NCBI RefSeq assembly: GCF_003555505.1
Contig: NZ_CP032152.1
Coordinates: 1,054,001-1,118,000 of the forward strand
DNA: 64,000 nucleotides
Direction of reading: 5' to 3'
From: Thermosynechococcus sichuanensis E542
GTDB taxonomy: Bacteria; Cyanobacteriota; Cyanobacteriia; Thermosynechococcales; Thermosynechococcaceae
Under the pieces are notes generated by a model. That model searched no databases. It had not been told where the DNA came from and was given only the letters and a program-made list of their open reading frames with translations. Below are positions 19,401 to 28,199 of the stretch, piece after piece. How positions within the stretch are numbered: position 1 is the first letter of the stretch; the number at the start of each line of letters is the position of its first letter. The position numbers and the translations under genes are program-made.

Positions 19401-20405
19401 ATGACATTGGCAAATCAATTGCAAAGCGGTTTGACGCTTTTTTTGAGCCTACTGGTGGAGGCATTGCCTTTTCTGCTGCTGGGCATTTTGCTCTCCAGTG
19501 TATTACTACTGTTTGTGAATGAGCAGGCACTGATTCGTCGTTTGCCGCGATCGCCCTTGCTGGGAGCTTTGGTGGGCAGTTGTATTGGCTTTCTTTTTCC
19601 AGTGTGTGAGTGTGGCAATGTGCCCGTGGCGCGGCGATTGCTCGTTCAGGGACTGCCGCCATCCGTGGCCATTGGTTTTTTGTTGGCGGCACCAACGATT
19701 AACCCGATTGTGATTTGGGCAACTTGGACAGCCTTTCGCGATCAGCCAGAGATTGTGGTGTTTCGCGTCCTCTTCTCGCTGGCGATCGCCACCATTATCG
19801 GCTGGGTCTTTAGCTTCCAAAAGGATCTAACCCCCTTTTTGCAGCCCACAGTAACCAGTTTGATGCGTCGCCCCCAACCCCAAGCAACTGCTGTTCCTGC
19901 CCTGCTCCAGTCGGGCACCTACCTCTTGGGAACGCCCGGCCAACCCCTTGCCATGGAAACCCTCACGCTTGCCCCACCTACTGCAACGATTCCTTGGCAG
20001 CAGCGTCTGCCCCAGATCCTAGAAAATGTGGTGCAGGAATTTCGGGAATTGGGGGGAATTCTCGTCCTCGGTAGCCTAGTGGCGACAGTGATTCAGGTGG
20101 CTGCCCCCCGCGAACTCATCCTCAGCCTTGGTCAAGGGCCAGTGATCTCGATTGTGGCAATGATGATCTTGGGCACAGTGATTTCCATTTGCTCGACGGT
20201 TGATGCCTTCTTTGCCCTGGCCTTTGCCGCCACCTTTACGCCGGGGTCAATTCTTGCGTTTCTTGTCCTCGGACCCATGGTGGATCTCAAGGGGCTGGGG
20301 TTATTGCTGACGATTTTTCGCCCCCGTGCTTTGATTTACATCTTTCTGTTGGTGGCACAATTGACGTTTTCCCTTTGTTTATTTTTGAATTTGCAGTGGA
20401 GTTAG
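19401..20405 (+). CDS. UPF0718/YraQ-type permease
   Basis: A 334-residue integral membrane protein with about eight hydrophobic segments. It carries the family motif [15 protein letters not shown] (about 65-80) and a matching [12 protein letters not shown] region in the second half, a two-fold repeat seen in DUF318 permeases. These cysteine motifs suggest metal or oxyanion handling, but substrate is unknown. A central loop (about 150-205) is Pro/Gln-rich. It lies 4 bases from cugP and 2 bases from lipA, forming a tight operon. Confidence 0.85.
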   Translation: MTLANQLQSGLTLFLSLLVEALPFLLLGILLSSVLLLFVNEQALIRRLPRSPLLGALVGSCIGFLFPVCECGNVPVARRLLVQGLPPSVAIGFLLAAPTINPIVIWATWTAFRDQPEIVVFRVLFSLAIATIIGWVFSFQKDLTPFLQPTVTSLMRRPQPQATAVPALLQSGTYLLGTPGQPLAMETLTLAPPTATIPWQQRLPQILENVVQEFRELGGILVLGSLVATVIQVAAPRELILSLGQGPVISIVAMMILGTVISICSTVDAFFALAFAATFTPGSILAFLVLGPMVDLKGLGLLLTIFRPRALIYIFLLVAQLTFSLCLFLNLQWS

Positions 20406-20407
20406 CC

Positions 20408-21304
20408 GTGGTGGTTAAACCAGAGTGGTTACGAGTCAAAGCCCCCCAGTGGCAGCGAGTGGGTTCGGTCAAGGAACTTCTGCGGGACTTAAACCTCAAT
20501 ACGGTTTGCGAAGAGGCCTCTTGCCCCAACATTGGGGAATGTTTCCATGAGGGGACGGCCACATTTTTAATGATGGGTCCAGCTTGTACTCGTGCTTGCC
20601 CCTACTGCGATATTGATTTTGCGAAAAAGCCCCTACCCTTGGATGCCACTGAACCCCAGCGACTGGCGGAAGCGGTGGTGCGGATGCGGCTCAATCACGT
20701 TGTTATTACCTCCGTGAATCGCGATGATTTGCCCGATGGTGGGGCGTCTCAGTTTGTGGCCACGATTGAGGCGGTGCGGGCGCGATCGCCCCAGACGACC
20801 ATTGAAGTCCTGATTCCCGATCTTTGCGGCAATTGGCAAGCCTTGGATCAAATTTTGGCAGCAAGTCCAGAAGTGCTCAACCACAACACCGAAACCGTGC
20901 CCCGTCTCTATCGGCGAGTGCGTCCCCAAGGGAACTATCAGCGCAGTCTAGAGCTGCTACAACGGGTGCGCGATCGCGCCCCTTGGATCTACTCAAAGTC
21001 GGGCATCATGGTGGGCTTGGGAGAAACCCCTGAGGAAGTGGCGGCAGTGATGGCGGATCTGCGTCAAGTGGGCTGCGACATTCTCACCATTGGCCAGTAC
21101 CTCCAGCCAAGTCCCAAACACTTACCCGTGCAGGCCTTTATTCCACCAGAGCAATTTGCAGCATGGCGGCAGCTTGGCGAATCCATGGGTTTTTTGCAGG
21201 TGGTCTCCTCTCCCCTCACCCGCAGTTCCTACCATGCTGAGCAGGTGCGTGCCCTCATGCAGCAGTATCCCCGCCAGCGTCCTGCAACGAAGAATCTTGG
21301 GTAA
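20408..21304 (+). CDS. lipA: Lipoyl synthase
   Basis: LipA is a radical SAM enzyme inserting two sulfurs into octanoyl groups on lipoate-dependent proteins. The auxiliary cluster cysteines C-x4-C-x5-C are in [16 protein letters not shown]. The radical SAM motif C-x3-C-x2-C is in CTRACPYCD. The C-terminal RSSYHAE supplies the serine ligand. The 298-residue length is normal. GTG20408 lies 7 bases after GGAG (GTG20411 possible); an upstream ATG would overlap the permease by 31 bases. Confidence 0.95.
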   Translation: MVVKPEWLRVKAPQWQRVGSVKELLRDLNLNTVCEEASCPNIGECFHEGTATFLMMGPACTRACPYCDIDFAKKPLPLDATEPQRLAEAVVRMRLNHVVITSVNRDDLPDGGASQFVATIEAVRARSPQTTIEVLIPDLCGNWQALDQILAASPEVLNHNTETVPRLYRRVRPQGNYQRSLELLQRVRDRAPWIYSKSGIMVGLGETPEEVAAVMADLRQVGCDILTIGQYLQPSPKHLPVQAFIPPEQFAAWRQLGESMGFLQVVSSPLTRSSYHAEQVRALMQQYPRQRPATKNLG

Positions 21305-21359
21305 AATTATTGCGATTTAATCGCAACTAGGCTAGGCTAAGCAGTAGGAAAAATCCGCA

Positions 21360-21392
21360 GTAAAAAACCCCCTTGGGTGGGGGCATTTTATG
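21360..21392. terminator. Bidirectional terminator between lipA and dpsA
   Basis: CCCCC (21368-21372) and GGGGG (21379-21383) form a stem with a 6-base loop, flanked by an A-run on the left and CATTTT on the right. It can terminate both convergent genes. Confidence 0.7.
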
Positions 21393-21440
21393 AATAACTG
21401 TCAGCTTGTGTTAGGGTTCGTTAACCAAAATTGCGAAAGA

Positions 21441-21971
21441 CTACACCTTCAGGCTGTCGTCGGCCAGAAAGTGAGCGATGTGATAGGCACGTTCCTCCGT
21501 TTTCAGCAGGATTTGATCGTACAGATAAGCCGTGGCGCGATCGCCCAAACTTTCTGCTTGGGTAGCCTGCTGCCGCAGAATCCCAATAATCGCCTGCTCT
21601 GCTTGCAAATCATTGCTGAGCATTTGTCGACAATTGAAAGCCCCCTCCGGTTCAGGGGTAAAGCAGCAGAGCGCCGCCAACTGTTGAAAACCCGCCACAG
21701 GCACGCCCCCCAGACCATTCAAACGTTCGCCCAAGTCGTGGACATGGCCTTGCACCTGTTCATAGCAGTCTTGGAAAAACTGATGCAATGGATAAAATTC
21801 TGCCCCCTCAACCACAAAATGATGCTTTTGGTACTGCAAATACAGGGCTTGAAAACTGGCCAAGAGGCGATTCATTCCCTCACAGACTGGGGTGGTGGTG
21901 GCCTTCTCCAGCAACACAACCGTGTCACCCATCTCGCCAAACGCTTGGCGTGGCAATGCACTGGTCGTCAT
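21441..21971 (-). CDS. dpsA: Dps-family ferritin (DpsA type)
   Basis: A 176-residue dodecameric mini-ferritin that stores iron and protects DNA from oxidants. Relative to E. coli Dps, the conserved His residues are in KHHFVVEG (His50/51) and PLHQ (His63), and the acidic HDLGER holds Glu82. The position of the canonical Asp78 is His78, which I recall as a hallmark of Thermosynechococcus DpsA with its unusual zinc-bound ferroxidase centre. ATG21971 gives this numbering and has GGAG 9 bases upstream. GTG21995 would add 8 residues. Confidence 0.92.
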   Translation of the reverse strand: MTTSALPRQAFGEMGDTVVLLEKATTTPVCEGMNRLLASFQALYLQYQKHHFVVEGAEFYPLHQFFQDCYEQVQGHVHDLGERLNGLGGVPVAGFQQLAALCCFTPEPEGAFNCRQMLSNDLQAEQAIIGILRQQATQAESLGDRATAYLYDQILLKTEERAYHIAHFLADDSLKV

Positions 21972-22077
21972 AGCACGATGCTCCTTCGCGGACACTAGCG
22001 AGCTAATTTGACTTAGCTCTGACAGCCCGATCCTAAACTACCTTTCTGTACATTTTCAATAATGGAGTGCTTATTGA

Positions 22078-22329
22078 ATGTCCACAAACCCCCAGCTTAT
22101 TGCAGTTCAGTGGCAACTACGTTGGCCAATCTACCAACGGCTCACTGATTTGGGTGTGCCTTGCGACTATGCTCCCCATCGCCCCCTGATGGTGGAGGTC
22201 AACTCTCCCCTAGCCGCATTGCAGGTGTGGTCAGTGGTGCGCCAAATGTCTGCTCCTCGGGAGACTTTGATCCACTGGCTCGAACACTGTTGGCAAGTAA
22301 ATCTTTCGGGTTCCCTAGGTAGGGGGTAG
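22078..22329 (+). CDS. Asr1405/Asl0597-family small protein
   Basis: An 83-residue soluble cyanobacterial protein. The pattern IYQRLTDLGVPCDY, RPLMVEV, ALQVWSVVRQ matches the Asr1405/Asl0597 family as I know it. No catalytic motif is visible. It is divergent from dpsA and overlaps the convergent sugar dehydrogenase gene by 15 bases. Function unknown. Confidence 0.78.
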   Translation: MSTNPQLIAVQWQLRWPIYQRLTDLGVPCDYAPHRPLMVEVNSPLAALQVWSVVRQMSAPRETLIHWLEHCWQVNLSGSLGRG

Positions 22330-23526
22330 AATTCGCAACAGTCGTCCATTTTGGGCATCGTCGGTGAGAACGTATAGGTAACCATCAGGGCCTTGGCGCA
22401 CATCCCGTACCCGCTGACCAATCGGAATACGCCCTCGGCTTTCAACAGCATTATTAGCATTGACTCGAATTTTGCGCACATCTTGGGAGACAAGACCACC
22501 AGCAAAGAGGGCACCTTGCCACTGGGGAGCGCGATCGCCCCGATAAACTGCTAGCCCTGAAGGCGCAATGGCCGGTGTCCACACGACCAAAGGATCCACC
22601 ATCCCCGGCCGGCGGCGCTCTGGGGTAATTTCTGCGCCCCAATACTCACGGCTATAGGTGACCACTGGCCAACCATAGTTTGCACCGCGCTCAATGCGAT
22701 TGAGTTCATCGCCACCGAGGGAGCCATGCTCCGTTGACCAGACCGTTTCTGTGACGGGATCAACCACGAGTCCTTGGATATTGCGGTGGCCGTAGCTCCA
22801 GAGTTCAGGTGTGGCCGTGGCGTCGCCCACAAAGGGATTGTCCTCTGGCACAGTGCCATCGTCCCGCAGGCGAATAATTTTGCCCAAATGGCTACGGCGG
22901 TTTTGGGCTTGCTGGCGAATGAATTTACCTTCCAGTTCAAGCGGGGGATTGCCGCCATCGCCAATGGCCATGAGCAATGTGCCGTCGGGGAGCCAAGCCA
23001 AGCGGGAGCCAAAATGCTGTCCGCCTGTTTTTGTCTGAGAGACTTCAAAAAGAACTGTCACATCTTCAAGGCGATCGCCCACCAGACGCCCCCGTGCTAA
23101 GCGAGTACGATTCGCAGATGCTGTGCCATGGGCATAGGTGAGATACACCCAATTATTTTCAGCAAAGCGGGGGTGAAGGGCGACATCCAATAAGCCCCCT
23201 TGACCTTGGGCAAAGACCGGCGGCACGCCAGGAATGGGTGACCCCAAACGCCCTTGGTGAAATCGCCGCAACCGTCCGGGGCGCTCCGTAATCAACGCAC
23301 TGCCATCCGGCAGCCAAGTCACTGCCCAAGGATGCTCCAACCCTTCGACAACGGTTTCAATGCGTACCGCCAAGGTGGGTGGTGGCTGCGATTCTAAGAG
23401 TGGTTCAGAGGTTAATAAAGGTAATGGGGTATCCGACTGGGCAATGGGACTACAGCCTAGGAATACCCCGATCGCTCCCATGAGGGGGAGTAATTTGATA
23501 AAAGTGACAAATGGATAACTAGGCAA
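22315..23526 (-). CDS. PQQ-dependent-type sugar dehydrogenase lipoprotein
   Basis: A 403-residue beta-propeller of the soluble aldose sugar dehydrogenase (GSDH) family. The N-terminus has a hydrophobic segment and lipobox VFLGC-SP, placing it outside the membrane. Family motifs are LEHPWAVTWLPDGSALITER, QGGLLDVALHPRF, GSRLAWLPDGTLLMAIGDGG and YGHRNIQGL. Cofactor use is inferred from the family; no PQQ synthesis genes are nearby. It overlaps the small membrane-protein gene upstream by 8 bases. Confidence 0.87.
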   Translation of the reverse strand: MPSYPFVTFIKLLPLMGAIGVFLGCSPIAQSDTPLPLLTSEPLLESQPPPTLAVRIETVVEGLEHPWAVTWLPDGSALITERPGRLRRFHQGRLGSPIPGVPPVFAQGQGGLLDVALHPRFAENNWVYLTYAHGTASANRTRLARGRLVGDRLEDVTVLFEVSQTKTGGQHFGSRLAWLPDGTLLMAIGDGGNPPLELEGKFIRQQAQNRRSHLGKIIRLRDDGTVPEDNPFVGDATATPELWSYGHRNIQGLVVDPVTETVWSTEHGSLGGDELNRIERGANYGWPVVTYSREYWGAEITPERRRPGMVDPLVVWTPAIAPSGLAVYRGDRAPQWQGALFAGGLVSQDVRKIRVNANNAVESRGRIPIGQRVRDVRQGPDGYLYVLTDDAQNGRLLRILPPT

Positions 23527-23851
23527 TCGGTGTCACATCTTCAGAACGCTCTGCCCCTTCAGACTCCGGCAAGACCACTGGCAGTTCCAAAGAGACGGCA
23601 TCAGAAGCAGGAGTCGGGGCATGATTGTACTGCCGCCGTTGCCAAAGGGTCACCCCCACTGCCGCTGCTGTTATCGTACCCGCACCCAGCCCAAGGGCGA
23701 TCGGCAGCTTGCTGCTATCGAAGAATGAGGGATTACTCAGACTTTGACTCAACCCTTTGGCATAGGCACAGGCTTGGGCAGAACTGGGTTGCGGCATTGC
23801 CACAAGGGTGGCAGACAGACCAACAGTCAGGGCAATGAGGGGACGCAACAT
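23519..23851 (-). CDS. Small exported membrane protein, hypothetical
   Basis: A 110-residue protein with an N-terminal signal peptide (MLRPLIALTVGLSATLVAM, then SSAQA, a likely cleavage site). A second hydrophobic segment (about 48-68, LPIALGLGAGTITAAAVGVTL) is followed by a positive WQRRQY and an acidic Pro-rich tail. ATG23851 lies 10 bases after sigA. The frame is open further upstream inside sigA, which I reject. Function unknown. Confidence 0.7.
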   Translation of the reverse strand: MLRPLIALTVGLSATLVAMPQPSSAQACAYAKGLSQSLSNPSFFDSSKLPIALGLGAGTITAAAVGVTLWQRRQYNHAPTPASDAVSLELPVVLPESEGAERSEDVTPIA

Positions 23852-23861
23852 AAACGACTCC

Positions 23862-25028
23862 TTAACGAATGTATTCTTTGAGGACACTGTTGCGGTTGGG
23901 ATGGCGCAGTTTCCGCAGAGCTTTGGCCTCAATTTGGCGAATGCGCTCACGGGTCACGTTAAAGAGTTGACCAATTTCCTCCAACGTTTTCATGCGACCA
24001 TCGTCCAAGCCATACCGCAGTTTTAACACATCTCGCTCGCGAGGGCTAAGGGTACACAATACGGTCTCTAAATCTTCGCGCAGCAGGTGCTTGGACACTT
24101 GATCTTCGGGGGTTTCACCCTCGGATTCAATGAAGTCCCCCAGACGGGAATCCTCTTCTTTGCCAATGGGGGTTTCTAGGGAGATGGGCAGTTGTGCTGA
24201 TTTGGCAATGAAGCGCAGTTTTTCAATTGTCATTTCCATGCGATCGGCAATTTCTTCTTCGGTGGGTTTGCGCCCCATTTCCTGTGAGAGGAGCTTGGTG
24301 GTTTTCTTAATGCGGGAGATTGTTTCGTACAGGTGCACCGGCAGACGAATGGTGCGGGATTGATCAGCAATGGCGCGGGTAATGGCTTGACGAATCCACC
24401 ATGTGGCATAGGTGGAGAATTTATAGCCCTTTTCGTGATCAAATTTTTCGGCAGCACGGATTAGCCCTAGGCTGCCCTCTTGAATCAAGTCCTGAAAGGA
24501 TAGCCCCCGGTTCATGTACTTTTTGGCGATCGACACCACCAGTCGCAGGTTCGACTGCACCATTTTCTCCTTGGCTTTGCGACCGACAAAGAGACGATGG
24601 CGAAAGGCCTGTACCGTCATCCCCAGTTCCTTGGCCCAAGGCTCAGGATTGCGCTCAAGCTCCTCAGGGGTACAGCCCAGTTTTTCACATAGGCGATCGC
24701 GCACTCGCTCCATTTCTAGGAGATCGGCAATTTTACGAGCCAGTTCAATTTCCTCGTCGGCACGTAACAGGCGAATGCGGCCAATTTCTTGCAAATAAAG
24801 GCGAATTGAGTCCTCGGTGTAATGTTTCTTCTTCACCTGTGTCCGTCGTCGGCTGGCACGACCTTTTGTGGGCTTGCCGTCAAGATCATCGCTGACCTCC
24901 TCAAAGTCTTCGCTCTCCTCTTCCTCGATTTCTACGGCATCAAGGCCATAGTCACTGAGTAGAGCCACCTCATCTTCAAGGGGGGCTGTTGCGGGGTCGT
25001 AAACGTCAAGTACATTCGCTTGGGTCAT
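23862..25028 (-). CDS. sigA: Principal sigma-70 factor (RpoD/SigA)
   Basis: A group 1 sigma factor of 388 residues. An acidic N-terminal region precedes region 1.2 ([17 protein letters not shown]), region 2 ([26 protein letters not shown] ending in the DNA-melting stretch [14 protein letters not shown]), region 3 and region 4.2 ([21 protein letters not shown]). ATG25028 lies 7 bases after GAGGA. The open frame extends to 25181, but those residues are not family-like. The small membrane-protein gene follows after 10 bases. Confidence 0.95.
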   Translation of the reverse strand: MTQANVLDVYDPATAPLEDEVALLSDYGLDAVEIEEEESEDFEEVSDDLDGKPTKGRASRRRTQVKKKHYTEDSIRLYLQEIGRIRLLRADEEIELARKIADLLEMERVRDRLCEKLGCTPEELERNPEPWAKELGMTVQAFRHRLFVGRKAKEKMVQSNLRLVVSIAKKYMNRGLSFQDLIQEGSLGLIRAAEKFDHEKGYKFSTYATWWIRQAITRAIADQSRTIRLPVHLYETISRIKKTTKLLSQEMGRKPTEEEIADRMEMTIEKLRFIAKSAQLPISLETPIGKEEDSRLGDFIESEGETPEDQVSKHLLREDLETVLCTLSPRERDVLKLRYGLDDGRMKTLEEIGQLFNVTRERIRQIEAKALRKLRHPNRNSVLKEYIR

Positions 25029-25504
25029 GCCGTTGTCCTCGTAAAATCTCCCTAAATGTGTGTTTTCAGTGTGTTGTCGGCAACCGTTGCCTTTGGTGAC
25101 GCTAGAATCGTCAGCCACATTTCCATCATGGAATGCAGCTAAGGAAAGCGGTTGGACGGGGGCATAGGCTCTAGATTCCACATCTTCAGGATCTCTGCCG
25201 CTGGATCATCTTGAAAAATTTCCTGTGTGACCCACGGGGTCAGGGAGCAGGCAGTAGTGAGCGGTTGAGACTGTGCAGGAATCTTTTGAGTAATTTTAAC
25301 TAAAACCTCATTGATTGTAGCCTTTCTAACAGAAATCGCCCACAGCAAAGGGATAAATTTTTCGGGAATTCAGGGCTAGCGATCGCTCGCGTCAACAACC
25401 GCTAACAAATTCTAATTTACTATTTGCGGATAAAAATTTTACCCTTGCCTAGGGCAATTTCTTGCTTCTAGCCTAGCTAATTTATCTCCGTTTTACCGTG
25501 CCTG
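25029..25504. promoter_or_regulatory. Upstream region of sigA
   Basis: This 476-base gap holds the sigA promoter and probably the end of the upstream transcript. A TACAAT hexamer (minus strand, 25319-25314) is a candidate -10, giving a leader near 280 nt. TTGCC-TAG-GGCAA (25445-25457) followed on the minus strand by an A/T-rich tract may terminate the upstream membrane-protein gene. A HIP1-overlapping repeat lies at 25380. I see no convincing gene. Confidence 0.45.
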
Positions 25505-26278
25505 TTACTTTTGATCACGAAACGCCCGAATCGTGGCTTGCAGTGCCTGAGTGCCCCTGACATCATTGCTGTAGTAGAACCGCAGGGGAATCACCCGCCC
25601 ATTCTGCAATTCCAGAGCCAAACGAGCCAATAGTCTGCCCTTCTTACCACGGGAGAGCTGTACGACGACATCCTTGAGGTCATGCCAAGGGAAGGTTTTC
25701 TTTTCTGTCCTGAGAAGACTACTATATTGCAGCGATACCACGCCTGCACTTTTATCAAAAACCAGCACCAGCACCTTGGCACCGATAAAGATTAGGGGTA
25801 ACCCTAGTCCCCAGCCAACAGCTAAGATCAAAAACCCCCACCAGCGGTTGTCTTCCACTAATGTCAAAGGGGGATGTTGCGGCTGCTGCAAAAAGCGGCG
25901 GATGCGTTCAGCAACGGCTTCTCGACTCTGGTGATCGCTGGTAAATTCACCAAAGCTAATGGAACCCCCGGTAGTTTGTAGGTGCACCTGATAGACACGG
26001 TAGCGCCGTCCGCGACTAGAGCGCCACTGCTCGATAATGCTCACCCCTTGGAGCCGATTCAGAGGAATCTGTGTAATCTGTACCCCCGTGGCCCCAGAGC
26101 GCACCCAGCGACAGCGACTATCAATGACACGAACCTCATGGCGGCACACTAGCTCATAGCGGGCTGCAAACCAAATCGGTACAGCAGCACCAACACAGAA
26201 TATTAGGCCTACCAGCCACACCCCCCAAGGGCGACTCCGCAAAATTAGCCGCTGCTGAGATTTTTCAACGATCTCCAT
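25505..26278 (-). CDS. Hypothetical membrane protein with PH-like regions
   Basis: A 257-residue protein with a hydrophobic segment near the N-terminus (about 18-40, WGVWLVGLIFCVGAAVPIWF) and another near 145-172 (WWGFLILAVGWGLGLPLIFI). Between and after them are beta-rich, basic stretches (VRVIDSRCRWVRSG..., GVVSLQYSSLLRTEKK) resembling duplicated PH-like folds. It starts 9 bases after sphX and is probably co-transcribed, but no phosphate link is known to me. Confidence 0.72.
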   Translation of the reverse strand: MEIVEKSQQRLILRSRPWGVWLVGLIFCVGAAVPIWFAARYELVCRHEVRVIDSRCRWVRSGATGVQITQIPLNRLQGVSIIEQWRSSRGRRYRVYQVHLQTTGGSISFGEFTSDHQSREAVAERIRRFLQQPQHPPLTLVEDNRWWGFLILAVGWGLGLPLIFIGAKVLVLVFDKSAGVVSLQYSSLLRTEKKTFPWHDLKDVVVQLSRGKKGRLLARLALELQNGRVIPLRFYYSNDVRGTQALQATIRAFRDQK

Positions 26279-26287
26279 GCCCCCATT

Positions 26288-27349
26288 CTAGGGGGTCAGA
26301 TGATTGGCATGGGCCTCTTGGAAGATCACCTGACGCCGCAGAACTTCTTCAATCGTCACATCGGGTTCAGGCACCCCCTTGAAGGCAGTCCCCACCTCTA
26401 GGCGAATAAACTGAATGCCTGCCAAGCGATAGCCTTCGGGCGTAAGGGGGACATAGCCGACTTTGGGAACCACCGTGGGTGCTTGCTGGATGTAATACTC
26501 CACAAACTGTCGCAGCAGGGGCTTGTCTTGGGCATATTTGGCATTGACATAGAGGAAGAGGGGGCGTGAGAGGGGCTGATACGTACTGTTTTGCACCGTT
26601 TCCACCGCAGGCAAAATGGCGCCTCGGCCATCATTGACGGGCACAGCCCGCAGACGATTCTGATTGGCTACGTAGTAAGCATAGGGAAGGTAGCCAAGGG
26701 CATTCACATCCCCAGCAATGCCCGCTACGATCTCGTTATCATCTTCACTGGCTTTGTAGTCAGTGCGGGAGCCGCGTTTGTTGCCAAGAATCGCCTCGTT
26801 GAAATAATCAAATGTCCCTGAATCTTGGCCCGGTCCCCAGAGGACAATTGGAGCGTTAGGAAACTCAGGTCTTATTTGGTTCCAGCGCGTCAGCTTTTTT
26901 TCCGCTGCTTTTTCCCAGAGTTTTTTCAGCTCAGCCACAGAAATTTCCTTCAGCCAAGTGTTTTGGGGATGAACGGCGATCGTTAGCGCATCAAAGGCAA
27001 TGGGCAACTCAATAAAGGGCACGCCATTGGCAATGCACTCATTCATCTCCGCAATAAGGATGGGGCGAGAGGCATCGCTGATATCCGTTTTGCCGCTACA
27101 AAAGGCTCGAAAGCCAGCAGATGTCCCTGAAAAGGCAACGGTAATATCGGCCTCTTGACCATTGGGGGTGGTCTTAAACCCTTCCGCGATCGCCTTGGAA
27201 ATCGGATAGACCGTACTTGATCCATCAATGCGAATGACCCTGAGGGTGGGGTCATTAGACGCTGCTTCTGTGGCACAACCCACTAACGTCGCTGCTATCA
27301 GCAGGAATGCACCTTTAAGTAGTCCACGTGTAAATTGATGAAATCTCAT
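26288..27349 (-). CDS. sphX: SphX-type phosphate-binding lipoprotein
   Basis: SphX is a cyanobacterial periplasmic phosphate-binding protein related to PstS and induced by phosphate starvation. ATG27349 gives a lipoprotein signal with lipobox TLVGC-A. Ligand motifs are IRIDGSSTVYPISKA, VAFSGTSAGFRAFC and ISDASRPI, plus GQDSGTFDYFNEAI. The mature protein is about 330 residues. GAGG lies 8 bases upstream of the ATG. It diverges from pstS across an 850-base region. Confidence 0.9.
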   Translation of the reverse strand: MRFHQFTRGLLKGAFLLIAATLVGCATEAASNDPTLRVIRIDGSSTVYPISKAIAEGFKTTPNGQEADITVAFSGTSAGFRAFCSGKTDISDASRPILIAEMNECIANGVPFIELPIAFDALTIAVHPQNTWLKEISVAELKKLWEKAAEKKLTRWNQIRPEFPNAPIVLWGPGQDSGTFDYFNEAILGNKRGSRTDYKASEDDNEIVAGIAGDVNALGYLPYAYYVANQNRLRAVPVNDGRGAILPAVETVQNSTYQPLSRPLFLYVNAKYAQDKPLLRQFVEYYIQQAPTVVPKVGYVPLTPEGYRLAGIQFIRLEVGTAFKGVPEPDVTIEEVLRRQVIFQEAHANHLTP

Positions 27350-27646
27350 GGCTAAAGCCTCACTGTCAAAACTTAAATAGTGATGGACCAATCAAAACAA
27401 CCTGTGAAACCATCACTCGCAGGCTAGGGGTATCAGGTTACAGATTGAAAGATAATGTGCAAAACGGATGATTGGCCTCAAAAACCAAGCAATGAATCTC
27501 TATCCTGTTTTTCAAAAATTCATAATGCCATTGGCAAACCTAACTCAAAAATACTCGGCGTACTTTGAGCAAACGAAAATACAACCCCTCCCTGAATTAT
27601 GGGTTACACAAAGGAAACGTACTTGCAAACTGCGCAGGAGATGTTC

Positions 27647-27712
27647 CTGTTATACAGCAAGCTTAGCTGTTTTGAGTGCGTTCCACTCTTGAGAGGAAGA
27701 GCGTAATTTTTT
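27647..27712 (+). repeat. Hairpin-bearing repeat, copy 1 (upstream of pstS)
   Basis: CTGT-TAT-ACAG (27647-27657), then CTGTTTTGAG (27667-27676), then CTCTT-GAGAGG-AAGAG (27686-27701), followed by six Ts (27707-27712). The order and core match copy 2, with stem sequences changed. Confidence 0.5.
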
Positions 27713-27930
27713 AGGATGCAATCCTAGACGACTATTTTACGGTTATTTTCTTAACGACAAAGAAAGGTTTAAGAAATTTTTATAACTTTTTGGGTCTTCC
27801 ATGTGCCCTATGCTACATTCAACGGAGCCTTATTCAAGGGATAGGGGAATTAGACTGGCCTTGAGCATTCTTGGTTTCGGATCACTGCGTCAACCCAAAA
27901 TAAAAAAACTCAATTGTTAAATGTACAATT

Positions 27931-27949
27931 CTTAACCTAACCTTTACAC
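27931..27949 (+). promoter_or_regulatory. Pho-box-like SphR site of pstS
   Basis: CTTAACCT and CTTTACAC are spaced by AAC, giving the 11-base periodicity of cyanobacterial Pho boxes (8-base PyTTAAPyPy repeats separated by 3 bases). TACTAT (27957-27962) could be a nearby -10. Phosphate-starvation control by SphS-SphR is inferred. Confidence 0.6.
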
Positions 27950-28082
27950 ACTGTCAGTACTATCTATCGCCATAGCTTGTTTTTGAGTTGCGATAAATTT
28001 TGTCGTTGCTGTTGAGCAAGCTGTCATGCAGCCCGTGTTCTAAAAACTATGGAGCACATGAACGGGGATGAGATCTAGGCGC

Positions 28083-28142
28083 CTACTGTTGGCGCACAGT
28101 AGCTCTAACTGTTTTGAGCGTTCTCACTCCCCACGAGAGGGG
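28083..28142 (+). repeat. Hairpin-bearing repeat, copy 2 (pstS leader)
   Basis: CTACTGT-TGGCGC-ACAGTAG (28083-28102), then CTGTTTTGAG (28109-28118), then CCCC-ACGAGA-GGGG (28129-28142). It lies between the Pho box and the pstS start, so it is probably in the pstS mRNA leader. Confidence 0.5.
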
Positions 28143-28199
28143 CTGTCAGTGCCAATGCATCAACGCATCTGTTCATTGTTCTTACTTGCGATCGCGCTT

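Larger units (their letters stand above)
27350..28199. other. sphX-pstS divergent intergenic region
   Basis: About 850 bases without a convincing gene. It holds a Pho-box-like site (27931-27949) and two related hairpin-bearing segments (27647-27712 and 28083-28142). Much of it is A/T-rich. A 74-codon plus-strand frame (27468-27692) has no recognisable family and covers one of the repeats. The plus frame is open from 28068 into pstS, but those residues are not signal-like. Confidence 0.6.

Noticed and set aside
25139-25348. 69-codon minus-strand frame upstream of sigA
   Set aside because: No motif, weak start, lies in the likely sigA leader.
27468-27692. 74-codon plus-strand frame upstream of pstS
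   Set aside because: Covers a structured repeat, has no recognisable motif and ends in a Cys/Ser-rich stretch typical of chance translation.
27750-27785. Second Pho-box candidate for sphX (CTTAAACC on minus strand)
   Set aside because: An extra A breaks the 8-base unit and the following 11-base repeats do not match, so evidence is too weak.
28129-28142. CCCC-ACGAGA-GGGG as a CRISPR repeat
   Set aside because: Only one related partner 430 bases away and no spacer-like regular spacing.
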